Source: Lutraria lutraria (lineage: Eukaryota > Mollusca > Bivalvia > Venerida > Mactridae). Taken from it: a stretch of DNA of 64,000 bases. The notes beneath the pieces were generated by a model. It was not told the DNA's origin and did no database searches. It saw nothing but the letters and a program-made list of their open reading frames with translations. The stretch lies in assembly GCA_964023205.1 (NCBI GenBank), contig OZ026848.1:26213912-26277911 (forward strand), read 5' to 3'. Of this stretch, positions 61,071 to 64,000 are shown piece by piece. Position numbers and translations under genes: made by a program. Every line of letters starts with the position of its first letter. Within the stretch, counting starts at the first letter, position 1.

Positions 61071-62875
61071 CACCATTTTCGTTTATGTTAAAATGTTTAA
61101 TAAACAATATACTTTACTTTCTAGTCGATTCGTTCTTTTGTTTTGATTTTGAATCCTCTCCTGTTAAACAATACAAGACAATACAAAAGAGCCTAAATAA
61201 ATTGACAAGTGAAATACGAGTGGACTCGGTTATTATTTATATACGTGATTGACCTAATTCCAAATACGGAATGGATGTGGGTTGTTCATTTGGCAGGCTT
61301 TTCTCAAAGGAAATAAGACGTAAGTCAATATTCATATTGTAATAACATTAAGCCATTAAATTGTTAGAATGAGAATGCTTAGCTTTGTAATATTTTACTA
61401 TAACCCATTAGAACCTCGATTATCCGAAATTGACGGATCCGAAATGTTGGTTTGGAAAGTCCATGGTTTCGGATAATCCATAAATTATGGTAAATCCAGA
61501 TATGTTTGAATTCGTCATGACTGTGAAAACTCTTGGACAGAAATAATAGCATTTCGGATTCCACCTGACTTTCGGATATTCCGCTGTCGAAAGTCCATTC
61601 GCTACTTCATAGTTATAATAGCGATAATGTATGGCACATAATCAAGCAGATGTGTATGTTCATGTATATATCCATGCAGATGAATAATGCGAACCAATAA
61701 AAAATGACAGAAGATCTAATTTTTGTCAATCGATATAAATTTCAGGTTTAGTCGTGTGTTTTTTTATGCTGATTTGATTGAAAATCAGAATCTTACTTTC
61801 TCTGTGATATATTCAAAAGCTTTTAATGTATTAGGTTGGGCTCATAAAAACTAGTTTAAAGACATTGAACAGCTACTATATAAGTTACGGTCTGTAGACT
61901 TGACACTTTGTCAAAAAATACGGTCATAATGGTGATAATTAGTTTATGACTAAATTCTTGTTGTTTTAATAGTATAGAAAAACTGATTATGTAAACAAAA
62001 GCTAGTCTATGAATGACCCTGTCTGTTTTATTACCCCTATTGTGAAAACAGGGGTCTTGCTGATCCATAAGTAATTAACATGCCTCGCATTCCTGGTCCA
62101 ATGTCTTAAACTACATCCTCCTTTACAGCTTTCCCTCAGTCTGTTTAAAGCTGTACTATTCGGTAGGCTATATAATCTCCTCTATTTTTGTATGTTCAAA
62201 TGATCTTTGGGAGATTTGGGATTTTTGGGAAGTTGGAATTATATGCATCTGTTTCAATCCTTGTTTTATTCATATTACAATTATGTCTATCTAATTCCTG
62301 GTTGGGCCATTCGATTGCCATTTATATTTTGTCAATGAAAATGAATACATTCACACATTAAATGTATATAAATGATGGGCATAGATATTCATAAAGATAA
62401 AACGGCATGCTTAATGTCCGAAGTTAGCTAAACTTTTATCGAGGTCTTACATTAGTTCCCGAGCTCTCGGCCACTCATCACTGGAGCTATTTTTGAAACA
62501 AGTACCAACTTAATATATGGTGTATTGTTCTGAACATGTGGCCGAAATTATAATCGTACTTCAAAACATATCATAATTGTACTTTCAGCTACTTAAACAG
62601 ACTATTGGCAGTATTTTATAAAAATACTAATAACTGTACTAATTGTTTCTACCTAATCCGCACACAGCCTCGTCTAAAAGGAATAGTTACTGTAATGTGA
62701 AGGTCACATAGCCGCGAACGAGCTCCCGAAAAGTTTTAAGCCCACGGGTCAATGCAATTATGAAATCTGCTCTCCCGATATGCGTTATAAGTGTTATGTC
62801 GTAAGCAATGTCCTTACTAAGTTTGTAAAATTCACTGCTTTGTATATTTTCTTTAAGAATAAACCTAGAAGCAGT

Positions 62876-64000
62876 ATGTCAACGAACGGAAATAAGAAAA
62901 ATAAGGTTAGCCCGCATTGCAGAAGACACAATGGCGAGCCAGTCACTGTTTTTTCGGCAATACATGAAAAATGTATGTGTCTCAAATGCGCAATGGAGCA
63001 ACATGATCATCTGAGCGACTTTATGCCGATATCCGAGGGTGTGGAAATGATGAAAATTACGGGGAAAGGTCTTGTAGAAGAAATCAATTTAATGTCAGAA
63101 ATGACGGGATCTTTGAAAAAGGAGAAAACGAAAGCAATGGAAAGAATAAGATTATCGGATAAAAATATTAAAGCAGAAATAAGGAAAACGAAGGACAAAA
63201 TAAAAAGGCAACTTGACTTAATGGACCAGAAGTTAACGAATGATCTAAAAGTCATCATGGAACGAAGTGAACGAGTGTATTCAAAAGACCAAAATGAACT
63301 CTATCTTATTGATTCTCAACTGAAGAAAATTAAAGAAAATGTGCAAAGTAGTATGAAAACAAGCAGCGGCATCGAACTAATTTCTGGCATTATGGATGAA
63401 AAGAATGTAATTTTTCAAAAGAAGGTTGAAGTTAACAGATTACAAGAAAATAAGCCTCCAAAGCAGATCCAATTCAGAATATCAGACAGTATTTTGGATT
63501 TCTTTGAAAACTTAAAAGCCCTCGGTGAAATTTCATTACATTCGCTCGAAGAAGAAATAACCGACCAGACAAATAAGAAACCTCGAAACGCCACGTCAAG
63601 ATCATACCCTGGCTCGAATATGCATTCGCCTCTTTCATTCAAAGGCCACAATTTATCCCCAAGAAATACAGTCAGTCGTTTACATGGTTATCATCGTAAA
63701 ACAAACAAATACGGTATACATGCTTCAAACCCATATCATCCAATGAATGATCAATTTAGCAATGTAAATGAAGATGTAAGGTCTAGAAGATTTATTGAAG
63801 ATGGCAATATTTTAGATCCTTATAAAGATATGGAAGGAAGAAGAGACGATCCGGTAATGCACAGTGCAGAACACAACGGAGCCTGTAATCTAACTGGAGT
63901 TGCCGCTCTATCAAGTGGTCGAGTCGTGGTTTGTGATTCTAAACACAAGTGTATTCAATTGATTAATCGACAAAGTGCAATTTTAGATGAAGTAGTGTTT
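62876..64000 (+). CDS. TRIM-like B-box / coiled-coil / NHL-type protein (3' end outside window)
   Basis: An ATG at 62876 opens a frame with no stop through the window edge (375 codons), in one exon. Residues 15-45 form a B-box-type zinc finger (C15, H18, H30, C35, C38, H43, H45). The position normally holding the third ligand is Ser27 (VFSAIH instead of FCxxH). Residues about 60-200 are Lys/Glu-rich coiled coil. From about residue 340, ACNLTGVAALSSGRVVVCDS followed by CIQLIN is the start of an NHL-like beta-propeller. There is no RING finger before the B-box, so a ubiquitin-ligase role is not implied. This is the architecture of the TRIM-like genes expanded in bivalves, often discussed as ligand sensors. 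A TTTCTTTAAG acceptor-like site at 62866 may mark a spliced 5' UTR. Confidence 0.85.
   Translation, partial: MSTNGNKKNKVSPHCRRHNGEPVTVFSAIHEKCMCLKCAMEQHDHLSDFMPISEGVEMMKITGKGLVEEINLMSEMTGSLKKEKTKAMERIRLSDKNIKAEIRKTKDKIKRQLDLMDQKLTNDLKVIMERSERVYSKDQNELYLIDSQLKKIKENVQSSMKTSSGIELISGIMDEKNVIFQKKVEVNRLQENKPPKQIQFRISDSILDFFENLKALGEISLHSLEEEITDQTNKKPRNATSRSYPGSNMHSPLSFKGHNLSPRNTVSRLHGYHRKTNKYGIHASNPYHPMNDQFSNVNEDVRSRRFIEDGNILDPYKDMEGRRDDPVMHSAEHNGACNLTGVAALSSGRVVVCDSKHKCIQLINRQSAILDEVVF

Larger units (their letters stand above)
58879..62875. other. 3' flank of the coiled-coil gene and intergenic spacer
   Basis: It holds the likely 3' UTR, a short MITE (59621-59726), a 68 bp satellite (60518-61070) and a fragment near 61408-61600 with CCTCGATTATCCGAA facing TTTCGGATAATCC, possibly a pogo/Tigger-type remnant. 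No further exon is seen. Confidence 0.5.

Noticed and set aside
63007..63651. Minus-strand ORFs of 78-83 codons inside the B-box gene
   Set aside because: Shadows of the plus-strand coding frame, which has clear domains.
1..64000. CRISPR arrays, bacterial operons or phage-like systems
   Set aside because: Exon structure, splice sites and eukaryotic families show this is animal nuclear DNA; the tandem arrays lack repeat-spacer organisation.

Overview
The window looks like nuclear DNA of an animal, most probably a bivalve mollusc. It is AT-rich, the genes are split into many short exons with GT-AG junctions, introns are long and full of short dispersed elements, and there is no sign of prokaryotic operons. 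The bivalve call is an inference from the style of the repeats (a TAGCTCACC-ended element with a GGCCCTCTTGTT tail, a CCCCCGC-ended element, a TTTCGTGGATTTCGTGGG fold-back) and from a B-box/NHL gene. No database search was possible.

Three protein-coding genes are supported. (1) Minus strand, 15851 down to 1435 and running off the left edge: the motor half of a kinesin-3 family protein closest to KLP-6/KIF28. Ten exons join in frame into 408 residues with P-loop, switch I and switch II. Its first intron has every hallmark of a U12-type AT-AC intron, and its seventh starts with GC. (2) Plus strand, first exon at 25964 (near-identical alternative at 22769), then 31205 to a stop at 58878: an uncharacterised, almost entirely coiled-coil protein built from about 38 further exons. 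Up to the penultimate exon all are symmetric phase 1-1, many are whole numbers of heptads long, and they fall into a few recurring types (A-G below). The left half contains a 4.4-4.5 kb tandem duplication of a seven-exon block plus smaller rearranged copies. If every exon is used the product is about 1,688 residues. (3) Plus strand, from 62876 off the right edge: an uninterrupted ORF with a TRIM-like B-box, a coiled coil and the start of an NHL-like propeller.

Layout: 1-15851 kinesin gene with intronic repeats (a 281 bp TIR element, four parts of a TACAGTGC MITE family, a TCACATGA minisatellite, a GA-rich tract, and a 2.76 kb transposon-like element in the AT-AC intron). 15852-22500 intergenic, with a 3' LINE fragment, a 523 bp MITE and an unusual element carrying two opposed tRNA-like heads. 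22567-26025 a directly repeated promoter/first-exon segment, with an inverted second copy of the two-headed element between the copies. 26026-31200 a long first intron or spacer with little recognisable content. 31205-58878 the coiled-coil gene. 58879-62875 spacer with a 68 bp satellite. 62876-64000 the B-box gene.

The kinesin and coiled-coil genes are head to head, about 7-10 kb between start codons. Nothing in the sequence shows that the three genes work together. The most unusual content is the modular, recently expanding coiled-coil gene with its duplicated start region, and the minor-spliceosome intron in the kinesin.
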